Below, piece by piece: positions 1 to 6,240 of a DNA stretch of 14,157 nucleotides. Made by a program: the position numbers and the translations under genes. The notes under the pieces were generated by a model. That model saw nothing but the letters and a program-made list of their open reading frames with translations, did no database searches and was not told the origin of the DNA. The DNA is from JASEFH01 sp034679905 (lineage in GTDB: Archaea > Halobacteriota > Methanomicrobia > Methanomicrobiales > JACTUA01), in NCBI GenBank assembly GCA_034679905.1, contig JAXDAH010000101.1, forward strand, positions 1 through 14,157, in the 5' to 3' direction. Each line of letters opens with the position of its first letter. Position 1 is the first letter of the stretch.

Positions 1-532
1 GGCCGTACTTCTTCTCGCGGGATCCCAGCTCCCCCTCGAGGGCGCCGAGGATCATCTTCGCCGTCCCGCTGGGAGCATCCTTCTTGTAGCGGTGGTGCGC
101 CTCGATCACCTCGACATCGTAGCCCTCCAGCCGTTGTGCCGCCTCCTGCACCAGGTGGAGAAAGACGTTCACGCCTACGGAGAAGTTGCTCGATACGACT
201 GCCGGAACGACGCCGCCGACGGCGGTGCGGATCGCCTCCTTCTGCTCGGGGGAGAACCCGGTCGTCCCGACCACCAGGGCGACGCCGTGCCGGCTCGCTG
301 CCTGAATATTGCCGACGGCGGCAGCGGCGACGGTGAAGTCCACCAGCACGTCGGGACGGGTGGCAGTCAGAGCCGCATCGATCTCCCGTGCGGGATATAC
401 GGGAACGTCGAAGAATCGGCCTTCGGATAGGTCGATGCCGCCGACGAGTTCCAGGTCCGGTGCCTCCTGCACCAGACGCCCCACCGTGGTTCCCATGCGC
501 CCGAGCGCCCCGCTGATGACGACCTTAAGCAT
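1..532 (-). CDS. dapB: 4-hydroxy-tetrahydrodipicolinate reductase, 3' end beyond the window
   Basis: DapB reduces the dapA product with NAD(P)H in the diaminopimelate route to lysine, in the cytosol. Translating the minus strand from the ATG at 532 gives 177 residues without a stop before the window edge; the family is usually about 250 residues, so roughly 70-75 are missing. Visible are the nucleotide-binding loop GALGRMG at residues 8-14, GTTGF at 89-93, and the family signature EAHHRYKKDAPSGT at 144-157, which carries the proposed catalytic His146 and Lys150. The start overlaps the end of dapA by 8 bases, with GAGGTG about 10 bases upstream, so translation is probably coupled. The identification is firm; only the C-terminus is unseen. 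Confidence 0.95.
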   Translation of the reverse strand, partial: MLKVVISGALGRMGTTVGRLVQEAPDLELVGGIDLSEGRFFDVPVYPAREIDAALTATRPDVLVDFTVAAAAVGNIQAASRHGVALVVGTTGFSPEQKEAIRTAVGGVVPAVVSSNFSVGVNVFLHLVQEAAQRLEGYDVEVIEAHHRYKKDAPSGTAKMILGALEGELGSREKKYG

Positions 533-1394
533 AGCGCGAGAGCACCTCTTCGAGCTGCCTCGTCTTCCTCTCGTCGAGGTCGTCCAGGGGAAGGCGTACC
601 GGTCCCGCCGCCATGCCCCGCAGTTCGACCGCCTTCTTGACCGGTATCGGATTGGTGTCGATGAAGAGAGCGCGGAAGAGGGGCGAGAGTTCGTAGTGCA
701 GGGCCTTTGCACGCTCAATGTTGCCTTCCACGAATGCCTGATACATCTGCACCATGCGCCCCGGCTCCACGTTGGCGGCAACCGATATGACGCCGCTGCC
801 CCCGAGCGCGAGAATCGGAAGCGTGAGGTTATCGTCTCCGGAGATCAGGCTAAAGTCCATGCCCTGCGTCTCCTCGATGATGCGCGACATCTGGCCGAGG
901 TTCCCGCTCGCCTCCTTGATGCCGACGATACTGGGGTGCTTGGCGAGCTCTTGTATGAGATCCCATTCCAGGTTCTGGCCGGTCCTCCCCGGCACGTTGT
1001 AGACCACGATGGGGATGTCGAGATCGGCGAGCATCGTGTAGTGTCTGACCAGTCCGGAGCGGTTTGGCTTGTTATAATAGGGACTGATGACCAGCACCCC
1101 ATCCGCCCCCAGGTCTGCGGCCGCCCGCGTCAGCTCGATTGCTTCTGTGGTGTTGTTGGAGCCCGTCCCGGCGAGGACGGGCACTCGCCCGTTCACCTCG
1201 TCGATGGCGATCGAGATGACCTCCTCGTGCTCGCGAAAAGAGAGCGTTGCGGACTCCCCCGTCGAACCGCAGGGGACGATGCCGTGAACGCCCGCATCCA
1301 GAAGATAGCGGATGTTGGATCGAAGCCCATCCCCGTCCAGGCTGGAGTCCTTGCGAAAAGGGGTGATAATTGCCGGAAAAATTCCCGCAAACAT
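525..1394 (-). CDS. dapA: 4-hydroxy-tetrahydrodipicolinate synthase
   Basis: DapA condenses pyruvate with aspartate semialdehyde, the first committed step to diaminopimelate and lysine. The 289-residue length is normal for the family. Key residues are in place: PCGSTGES at 41-48 (Thr45), SPYYNKP at 104-110 (Tyr106), YNVPGRTG at 132-139 with catalytic Tyr132 and substrate-binding Arg137, and the Schiff-base Lys160 in GIKEASGNL. It lies between rps17e (24 bases upstream) and dapB (8-base overlap), so it is probably the third gene of a leftward operon. No clear ribosome-binding site is seen; a 7-bp hairpin fills the spacer just before the ATG. A highly confident call from motifs and order. Confidence 0.97.
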   Translation of the reverse strand: MFAGIFPAIITPFRKDSSLDGDGLRSNIRYLLDAGVHGIVPCGSTGESATLSFREHEEVISIAIDEVNGRVPVLAGTGSNNTTEAIELTRAAADLGADGVLVISPYYNKPNRSGLVRHYTMLADLDIPIVVYNVPGRTGQNLEWDLIQELAKHPSIVGIKEASGNLGQMSRIIEETQGMDFSLISGDDNLTLPILALGGSGVISVAANVEPGRMVQMYQAFVEGNIERAKALHYELSPLFRALFIDTNPIPVKKAVELRGMAAGPVRLPLDDLDERKTRQLEEVLSRYA

Positions 1395-1395
1395 G

Positions 1396-1416
1396 GATGA
1401 CTATATGGAAGTCATC
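1396..1416 (-). promoter_or_regulatory. Hairpin filling the rps17e-dapA spacer
   Basis: GATGACT at 1396-1402 and AGTCATC at 1410-1416 are perfect 7-base complements around a 7-base loop. The structure occupies nearly the whole 24-base spacer and ends one base before the dapA ATG, where a ribosome-binding site would be expected. It could be a translational control hairpin, a processing site, or a protein operator. The role is inference; the inverted repeat itself is seen. Confidence 0.4.
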
Positions 1417-1418
1417 GT

Positions 1419-1613
1419 CTATTTATGCTTCTGCTTTAAATTGACCCTGTGCGTGATGGAACCTGCGACCCGGTTCCGCACCTGCTTGCTCTCGATTGTG
1501 GTCAGCTCAGTCACCATCTGTTTGTTCTCGTCAAAGTTATCGGAGAATCTCTCCCTGTACTTGGAGAGTAGTTCGTCGCTTACAGATTTGATATACGTCG
1601 GCTTGGTTCCCAT
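1419..1613 (-). CDS. rps17e: 30S ribosomal protein S17e
   Basis: This small archaeal/eukaryotic-type ribosomal protein has no bacterial counterpart. The 64-residue product starts MGTKPTYIKSV and contains SKQVRNRVAGSITHRV, matching the archaeal S17e pattern of a conserved start and a basic R-N-x-I/V-A-G-x-I/V-T segment. The ATG at 1613 is preferred over the in-frame GTG two codons upstream because family members begin MGxKPTYIK or similar. It follows thiN by 11 bases; TAGGAACGGTG before the start overlaps the thiN stop, pointing to coupled translation. From memory, S17e beside dapA and dapB is a recurrent order in methanogens, which supports the call. Confidence 0.92.
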   Translation of the reverse strand: MGTKPTYIKSVSDELLSKYRERFSDNFDENKQMVTELTTIESKQVRNRVAGSITHRVNLKQKHK

Positions 1614-1624
1614 GCACACCGTTC

Positions 1625-2182
1625 CTACGTCTCAATTGCCCTACCCTGTATGCGTGCTGATACCTTAATAATATTGTTTGCCACATGCAACGGATCCTCC
1701 GCGAAAATCCGAACGAGCCCCTCGTAGCCTCCCTGGCCTCGATTCCAGATCGCATCGGGCACGCCCTCTCTGCAGCAGAATGCCACGCCCCATTCCACCA
1801 CCTCGATGCCGGGGGGGACCTTGGCGGGATCGAAGGAGCAGAGGGTGAAGAAGAGCGACTCCATCCCCCGGATCGCCTCCGGTGTACAGCGCAGGGTCGC
1901 ACAACTGCGGATGGACGGATCGTGCCGCAATGCCGTGAGCACGCTGCGCATCGCCTCCTCGCCTCTGCCAAAGGCGATACGCTCCGTTGCGGTCTGCAGA
2001 TCCTCGCGGCAGCGGATCTTCTCGCCGACCGCTGCCACGTCTCCCCGGTCCCGTGCGTTGGGCATGGCATAGACGATGTCCATGCCGCTGTCCGGAATCA
2101 GGCGTTCATCCAAGGATCGCTTCAGCTCCGTGAGCGCCCGACCCAGGCTTCGTATCACATGGTCGCGTTCCTGCAGGTGCAC
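1625..2182 (-). CDS. thiN: ThiN-family thiamine-phosphate synthase, stand-alone domain
   Basis: The 185-residue protein matches the ThiN domain often fused to the kinase ThiD (ThiDN) in archaea. ThiN joins the pyrimidine and thiazole phosphates to make thiamine phosphate, replacing bacterial ThiE. Visible signatures are GMDIVYAMPNARDRGDV at residues 33-49, RHDPSIRS at 86-93, and VPDAIWNRGQGGYEGLVRIF at 141-160. The conserved Arg of the NARD motif and His of RHDP are present; such residues have been implicated in activity. There is no N-terminal helix-turn-helix region long enough for the ThiR repressor type, and no ThiD domain. The GTG start at 2182 is chosen because AGGAGG lies 7 bases upstream. 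It is the first visible gene of the leftward unit. A regulatory rather than enzymatic role cannot be excluded. Confidence 0.85.
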   Translation of the reverse strand: MHLQERDHVIRSLGRALTELKRSLDERLIPDSGMDIVYAMPNARDRGDVAAVGEKIRCREDLQTATERIAFGRGEEAMRSVLTALRHDPSIRSCATLRCTPEAIRGMESLFFTLCSFDPAKVPPGIEVVEWGVAFCCREGVPDAIWNRGQGGYEGLVRIFAEDPLHVANNIIKVSARIQGRAIET

Positions 2183-2251
2183 ACTGTTCCCTCCTCTCGG
2201 TCCCCCTCTGATCCCGCCCCCTTCTTAAGCCTATCGGGTTTCCGAGAAGTG

Positions 2252-2264
2252 CATATAGATATAC
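2252..2264 (+). promoter_or_regulatory. TATA-like element between thiN and a small membrane protein gene
   Basis: CATATAGATATAC lies in an otherwise GC-rich spacer. On the plus strand its centre is about 27-30 bases before the ATG at 2288, predicting an almost leaderless transcript. On the minus strand it is about 75 bases before the thiN GTG; a CTTAAGAA element nearer thiN (about 2222-2229) may serve instead. Confidence 0.4.
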
Positions 2265-2287
2265 GGGGGCGTCCCATACTAGAGGGT

Positions 2288-2482
2288 ATGGATGCGCGGC
2301 TTCTCGATATCGTCACCGGAGTTGCCAGCCTGGCCGTATTCATCGTACTGCTGGCGCTCCCCAGTCTTCTTCCCGGCAGTTTCACGGATCAGAGTATCGG
2401 CTACTTCTATATCGTCGCGCTTGTGCTGTTTGTCGTCACGATGAGCGTTGCAGGCTACATTGTCAGTCAAAAAGCTGCCTGA
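2288..2482 (+). CDS. Small two-helix membrane protein, function unknown
   Basis: The 64-residue product begins MDARLLDIVTGVASL. It has two hydrophobic segments, about residues 10-30 (rich in V, L, A, I) and 41-60 (YFYIVALVLFVVTMSVAGYI), joined by a short polar PGSFTDQS loop, and ends with the polar QKAA. It looks like a hairpin-type inner-membrane protein. I do not recognise the family. The ATG at 2288 is chosen because the sequence turns membrane-like there and a TATA-like element sits about 27 bases upstream; a longer frame runs into it from the left but looks non-coding. Its last 16 bases overlap the convergent end of priL. Confidence 0.6.
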   Translation: MDARLLDIVTGVASLAVFIVLLALPSLLPGSFTDQSIGYFYIVALVLFVVTMSVAGYIVSQKAA

Positions 2483-3516
2483 TCGGGCTCTTTTTTGCCT
2501 TTTTTCTTCACTTTATAATAGGTCAGCGGATGGTTGATGTGACCGCAGAGCTCGTCCCGGGCGCTGCAGATGCCGTAGGTCCGCATGGTGGCGCAGGAGG
2601 GGGGCGTATACTCGGTCCCGCTCCGCCCGGATATATGTTCCACCTGGTATAAGGTCTTCTGGAGGTCGAAGTCCGGTGCCCGGCAGTAGAGCTCCACGAT
2701 CTGCGGGGTGCTCATCCCGATCGTATGGAGGAATGCGGTCAGCGCGAATCTGCCCGTGTGCGGCAGGTTGGCGCCGCTCGTTATCGCCTGCATCAACGCC
2801 TTCATGCAGGGGGGAAAGACCCCCTCCTCCACATCCCCGAACTCCTGGAGCAGCTGCTGCTGGTTTGCGGCGGTGATTCGGGAGATCTGGGGTGCGAGCG
2901 AGGCGCAGACGGTGCCCGGCACCCGGAGAGGCAGCTGGCGGCGGATGAGGCTGAAGATCCGCTCGCGCAGCAGGACCTCCACGTCTCCGCTCTCCAGACG
3001 CACCCGCCCCCCGTAGACGTCGCGGTTCACCAGACGCCAGCGATCGTCGCGCAGGGACGGCACCAGCTCCACGTACTGGGTGACCGGCAGATCGGTGGCA
3101 GCGAGATCCAGACCCAGGCTGCTGGCGACGTAGTCCCGCACGCGGAGCGTGCTCTGCCCCCGTTCGCCGACGTCATCCCGCTCCAGGAATGCGGTCGCCC
3201 TCAATGCCTCGTGGCGGGCGAGGCGATCCATGAGGAAGCGATCCCCGCCGCAGGAGACGAGCACGCGGGCCAGCGCATATGCGGCCACCTCCATGCGCAC
3301 GCTCACCTCGTCCGACGAGACGGATCCGCTCTTTGGCTCCTCCGCCTCCTGCCGCGGGGCGAGCGCAGCGATCACCCGCTCCACGGCACGCTCCAGGGCG
3401 TTCTTCCCGGTATCGCTGGCAAGAAAGGCCTGGAGAGAGAAGTTGCCCATGAAATCCTGGGACTCTTTTAAGAAAGGGTATTTGGCGAGGTCTTTTAGAT
3501 CCAGCTCGACCTTCAT
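2467..3516 (-). CDS. priL: DNA primase large subunit
   Basis: PriL partners the catalytic PriS subunit to make replication primers and carries an iron-sulfur cluster domain at its C-terminus. In this 349-residue protein the four candidate cluster ligands are visible: Cys237 (PPCMKAL), Cys308 (PPSCATMRTYGIC), Cys317 and Cys324. Conserved surroundings such as TGRFALTAFLHTIGM (residues 254-268) and CGHINHPLTYY (324-334) fit the family. The basic tail KVKKKGKK is typical of this end. The ATG at 3516 shares its A with the TGA stop of pcn, and GAGG lies 7 bases upstream, favouring it over the adjacent TTG. It is co-transcribed with the clamp gene, a sensible replication pair. Confidence 0.95.
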   Translation of the reverse strand: MKVELDLKDLAKYPFLKESQDFMGNFSLQAFLASDTGKNALERAVERVIAALAPRQEAEEPKSGSVSSDEVSVRMEVAAYALARVLVSCGGDRFLMDRLARHEALRATAFLERDDVGERGQSTLRVRDYVASSLGLDLAATDLPVTQYVELVPSLRDDRWRLVNRDVYGGRVRLESGDVEVLLRERIFSLIRRQLPLRVPGTVCASLAPQISRITAANQQQLLQEFGDVEEGVFPPCMKALMQAITSGANLPHTGRFALTAFLHTIGMSTPQIVELYCRAPDFDLQKTLYQVEHISGRSGTEYTPPSCATMRTYGICSARDELCGHINHPLTYYKVKKKGKKEPDQAAF

Positions 3517-4259
3517 CAATCAGCCTCGATGCGCGGGGCGAGGAGGTACTCCACGTGACCGCTCCCATCGGCGATGTCGAAGGCGAACCGCACGGGGTGG
3601 TCGATGCCCAGGTGCACCTCGACTTCCGCCGCCCGGCTCATGACCTTCCCCATGTCCTTCAGGTAATCCAGGGAGAAGAGGGAGCGGGCCTCCACGGGCT
3701 TGAGCGCCTTCATCTCGTCCTTGCCGAGTTCCAGCCGGATGTGGTCGATGTCCCCTTCGGCCACCATGTAGAACGTCTCTTTCTTGAGATCGATGCCGAG
3801 GGCAATCTTGTCGGAGACGACCGCCGCTGCCTTGATGGCCGAATTGAGCGCTTCTCCCGTGAGAACGGCGAATCCCGGGAGCTCGATCGTCGGCGGGTTG
3901 GGATCCTTTCGGATGGTGTTCGGATCGAGGAGCGTGATGGAGTACTTGTAATTCCGAAACGCGATCTCCAGTTTGTGCCCCGTCTCTCCCAGTTGCATGG
4001 TCAGCGTATCGCCCTTGCCCATCATGGAGAGGATATTCTTCATCTTGGCGATATCCATCCCCAGTTCCTCGGCGTTGGCCGAATACTGGGCAAATGCTTC
4101 TTTCTTCAACTCCATGGAGACCATGGCCACGTTTGCCGTATCCACGGCCCGCATCCGGAGGCCGTCGGGATCTGCGTGCAGGCGACACTCGGTCACAAGA
4201 GCTGCGATCGCATCAATCGCCTCGCGAAATGTATCTGCATCAATTGTGGCGTTGAACAT
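3516..4259 (-). CDS. pcn: DNA polymerase sliding clamp, PCNA
   Basis: PCNA forms a trimeric ring that tethers polymerases, ligase and Fen1 to DNA. The 247-residue length is standard. Seen are the central-loop region LRMRAVDTANVAMVSMEL (34-51), the interdomain connector around 116-128 (RKDPNPPTIELPG), and the C-terminal strand VEYLLAPRIEAD that forms part of the PIP-box docking site. It is the first gene of a leftward unit with priL, overlapping by one base at the stop and start. The leader is short: a TATA box at 4291-4300 predicts a start near 4268, leaving GGGAAATAC before the ATG. Only one homologue is seen here, consistent with a homotrimer. Confidence 0.97.
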   Translation of the reverse strand: MFNATIDADTFREAIDAIAALVTECRLHADPDGLRMRAVDTANVAMVSMELKKEAFAQYSANAEELGMDIAKMKNILSMMGKGDTLTMQLGETGHKLEIAFRNYKYSITLLDPNTIRKDPNPPTIELPGFAVLTGEALNSAIKAAAVVSDKIALGIDLKKETFYMVAEGDIDHIRLELGKDEMKALKPVEARSLFSLDYLKDMGKVMSRAAEVEVHLGIDHPVRFAFDIADGSGHVEYLLAPRIEAD

Positions 4260-4289
4260 TGTATTTCCCTTTACAAACTCTATTATTAA

Positions 4290-4300
4290 CTATATAAGCA
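4290..4300. promoter_or_regulatory. Shared TATA element for pcn and rlmE
   Basis: CTATATAAGCA sits in a 98-base AT-rich divergent spacer. Read leftward it is GCTTATATAG, about 32 bases before the pcn ATG. Read rightward, TATATAAG would start transcription near 4321, giving rlmE a leader of about 37 bases that holds a ribosome-binding site. One near-palindromic box may serve both directions. Confidence 0.5.
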
Positions 4301-4357
4301 TATTTTTAATTATAGTGAGGGGCTCACGGACTCGGATGAAGGTGAGGGTGTGGTACG

Positions 4358-4957
4358 ATGGGTCGTCAGTGGCCAGGCGATAGATATTACCGGAAGGCGA
4401 AGCGGGAGGGCTACCGCTCCCGGGCGGTATACAAGCTCGAGGAGATCCAGAAGAGATTTCATATCCTCCGCCCCGACGACAACGTGGTCGACCTGGGCGC
4501 AGCGCCGGGAAGCTGGCTGCAGGAGCTGCGGACCATGACGCAGGGGAAAGTGGTCGGCGTGGATCTGAGCCCCATCGCGCCCATGGAGGGGGTGACCACT
4601 ATCGCAGGCGATTTCACCGATCCGAAGGTGCAGCAGCGGGTGGTATCCGAGATTGGCGTGGTGAACGTGGTCGTGAGCGATGCCGCCCCGAAGCTCTCGG
4701 GAAACGAGAGCTACGATCAGGCCCGGGCGATCGATCTGGGTCTCGCGGCTCTTTCGTTCGCGCGGAGCACGCTCAAGCGAGGGGGCAACTTCGTGGTCAA
4801 GTCGTTCCAGGGGGCGCTCTTCGACGAGCTCTACTCCGAAGTGAAGAAGCACTTCCTCTCGGTGCGGATCTTTCGCCCCGCCGCATCCCGAAAGGGGAGT
4901 GCCGAGGTCTACATCGTCGCGAAGAATTTCAGAGGTCGGGAAGACACCGAAGCGTGA
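4358..4957 (+). CDS. rlmE: 23S rRNA (uridine-2'-O-)-methyltransferase, RlmE/FtsJ family
   Basis: RlmE uses S-adenosylmethionine to methylate the ribose of a uridine in the A-loop of 23S rRNA (U2552 in E. coli numbering). The 199-residue protein has the AdoMet loop DLGAAPGSWLQ at 45-55 and the catalytic tetrad K-D-K-E: Lys26 in AVYKL, Asp108 in SDAAP, Lys148 in FVVKSF and Glu183 in SAEVYI. The N-terminal RSRAVYKLEEI is typical. The ATG at 4358 has GGTGAGGGTG at 4341-4350, 7 bases upstream. It is divergent from pcn and apparently monocistronic. No C-terminal TRAM domain is present, although some archaeal relatives have one. Confidence 0.95.
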   Translation: MGRQWPGDRYYRKAKREGYRSRAVYKLEEIQKRFHILRPDDNVVDLGAAPGSWLQELRTMTQGKVVGVDLSPIAPMEGVTTIAGDFTDPKVQQRVVSEIGVVNVVVSDAAPKLSGNESYDQARAIDLGLAALSFARSTLKRGGNFVVKSFQGALFDELYSEVKKHFLSVRIFRPAASRKGSAEVYIVAKNFRGREDTEA

Positions 4958-4960
4958 GAT

Positions 4961-4979
4961 CCCGGTAGCCTATCCCGGG
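4961..4979 (+). terminator. Hairpin just after rlmE, possible 3' end
   Basis: CCCGG at 4961-4965 pairs with CCGGG at 4975-4979 around a 9-base loop, three bases after the rlmE stop. A pyrimidine/T-rich tract (TCTCATTTTCATCTCTTT) follows at about 5020-5037. Archaeal termination depends mainly on T-tracts, so the true end may be there. Weak evidence. Confidence 0.3.
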
Positions 4980-5357
4980 GACCTCTGCAGAGATCTCGTA
5001 TACGGAGTGTCATCGCAGTTCTCATTTTCATCTCTTTGGGGGCAATCGAGCGGTTCCAGGAGCACGGATGCTCGCTGCAGTGGAGGCAGGAGAAGGTAGG
5101 CCCCATCCATGAGGGATTCTCGAGTTCTGGTCCGAACACTCTGCCGAAATCAGGGATCCTCTGGAGAGGATGCTTGGCTCTCTCGCCTTTCCATCGCTCT
5201 CCTGCGACCCGGGGCTCTGCGGATCCCGTGGAGTTCGGTCACGCTCAGTCCGTCACGATGGCAGGCAACCATCCGGGATCGGGGGTGGGAAGATCCGGGA
5301 CTACTCCACCATGACCGCCCTTCCCTCTGGTTGAATGCTCTCTCCTGCTCCCGCATA
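4980..5357. other. GC-rich gap without a gene, first part
   Basis: I see no credible coding frame here: candidate frames are rich in R, S, P and W with no motif and no ribosome-binding site. The sequence has local inverted repeats: ATCCTC/GAGGAT at 5156-5171 with a TGGA loop, GATGG/CCATC at 5258-5274, and GGATC/GATCC at 5276-5296. Unlike the other spacers of the window it is not AT-rich, so it is either a former gene or untranslated RNA. Confidence 0.5.
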
Positions 5358-5635
5358 CCCCCGGGTCTGAAGCACCCGTGGGGGGAGGGGGCGTAAGCGG
5401 GGACGCTCCCCTCCCCTCGTCGCTGCTGTGCGACACCACGGCACGAGATCATGCCCGTGCCGCGATAGCACCTATTCCAGGCGCTATTCGGCACGTAGTC
5501 GGATCGAAAATTGGTGTGCAGCCCAGATGCTTCTCACTGGGGTCAGCTGCGTCTTCCCGAGCATACCGCTCTTACGAACAACTGCACGGCAGCCCGATAC
5601 CAGACCGTCTCCCTCAAAACCGCCTCGGGCTGCCG
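5358..5635. ncRNA. Candidate structured non-coding RNA, strand unknown
   Basis: Six stem-loops follow one another. CCCCCGGGT (5358-5366) pairs with ACCCG plus GGGG (5374-5383) around one bulged T. GGGGAGGGGGCGT (5382-5394) pairs with ACGC (5403-5406) and CCCCTCCCC (5408-5416) with one bulged T, 13 bp, sharing two bases with the first stem. GTCGC/GCGAC occupies 5419-5434. CGTGCCG plus GATAGC (5456-5469) pairs with GCTATT plus CGGCACG (5483-5495), 13 bp with one bulged C. GCAGCCCAG (5518-5526) pairs with CTGG and GCTGC (5537-5550). CGGCAGCCCGA (5587-5597) pairs with TCGGGCTGCCG (5625-5635), 11 bp. I do not find RNase P, SRP or box C/D signatures. No clear promoter is seen, so boundaries and strand are open. 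Confidence 0.35.
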
Positions 5636-6240
5636 CGAGTGGAAGGGATGGTCCGGTTAAACAGTCGTATCGATCCCACTAGAGCGCCATCCGGCACCCA
5701 CCAGCCTCCCTCCGCGATCGGGATGCCTGCCGTCGTGCCGCAGGCGATGGGTGGCGACCCGGCTCTGCGCCCTTCTTCGGCAGGGATCCTCCCCCTGCAC
5801 CAGCGAGACCGCGGACCTGGCCGTGCAGGGATGGCGTTCCACCGCCGGGGAGAGCAGATCGCCTGGCACCGTGAAGCGCCTGCACCCCCTGGTAGACCGC
5901 ATCCGCCCGTGTTATGCCTCTTCTTCGGGAGCGGCGACAGCGGTATCCTTGCTGACCTCACCGTACTGGTCGGCATGGCGATCTGGCACTTCTTGCCCTC
6001 TACCCGTCCCCTCCCCGTATCGGGAGCCTCGGGCAGAGCCCGAGGAGCATCGGGACTGCGTCTGCCTGTACACCGGCATCGGATGGGGTGCGTGCATTCT
6101 CCGGATCCTCGTCGCGATACAACGATTTATGCTCTCATACGACCGACATGTACTAACAGCCGGACCGGTGAAGAACCAGCACGCGATCTGCCGGGCACGG
6201 CACTCTCATTCCCTATTCACTCCCACAGGAGAAGGCTACG
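5636..6240. other. GC-rich gap without a gene, moaA-proximal part
   Basis: Open frames exist on both strands but look non-coding: one crosses into moaA out of frame, and compositions are dominated by R, P, G and C. Inverted repeats continue: GCCTGC/GCAGGC at 5725-5745, CCCTGCAC/GTGCAGGG at 5793-5830, and a perfect 8-bp stem CCTCGGGC/GCCCGAGG with a 3-base loop at 6027-6045. A weak TATA-like stretch (GATTTATG, about 6124-6131) lies upstream of moaA. Nothing else can be named. Confidence 0.45.

Noticed and set aside
3555..4289. A 244-codon plus-strand frame opposite pcn
   Set aside because: It is a mirror of the well-identified PCNA gene in a GC-rich context, as are similar frames opposite dapA, priL, moaA and the M20 gene.
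4336..4383. A 15-codon upstream frame (MKVRVWYDGSS...) overlapping the rlmE start
   Set aside because: It coincides with the rlmE ribosome-binding site and has no site of its own; probably chance.
5614..5976. A 120-codon open frame on the minus strand of the same gap
   Set aside because: The residues are mainly R, P, G, S and C without a hydrophobic core pattern or recognisable motif.
4958..6240. RNase P RNA or SRP RNA in the gap
   Set aside because: I looked on both strands for the conserved GAGGAAAGTC and ACAGAAA type blocks and the SRP GGAAGGGAGCAG-type loop and found none; GGAAGGGATGG at 5641 lacks the rest.
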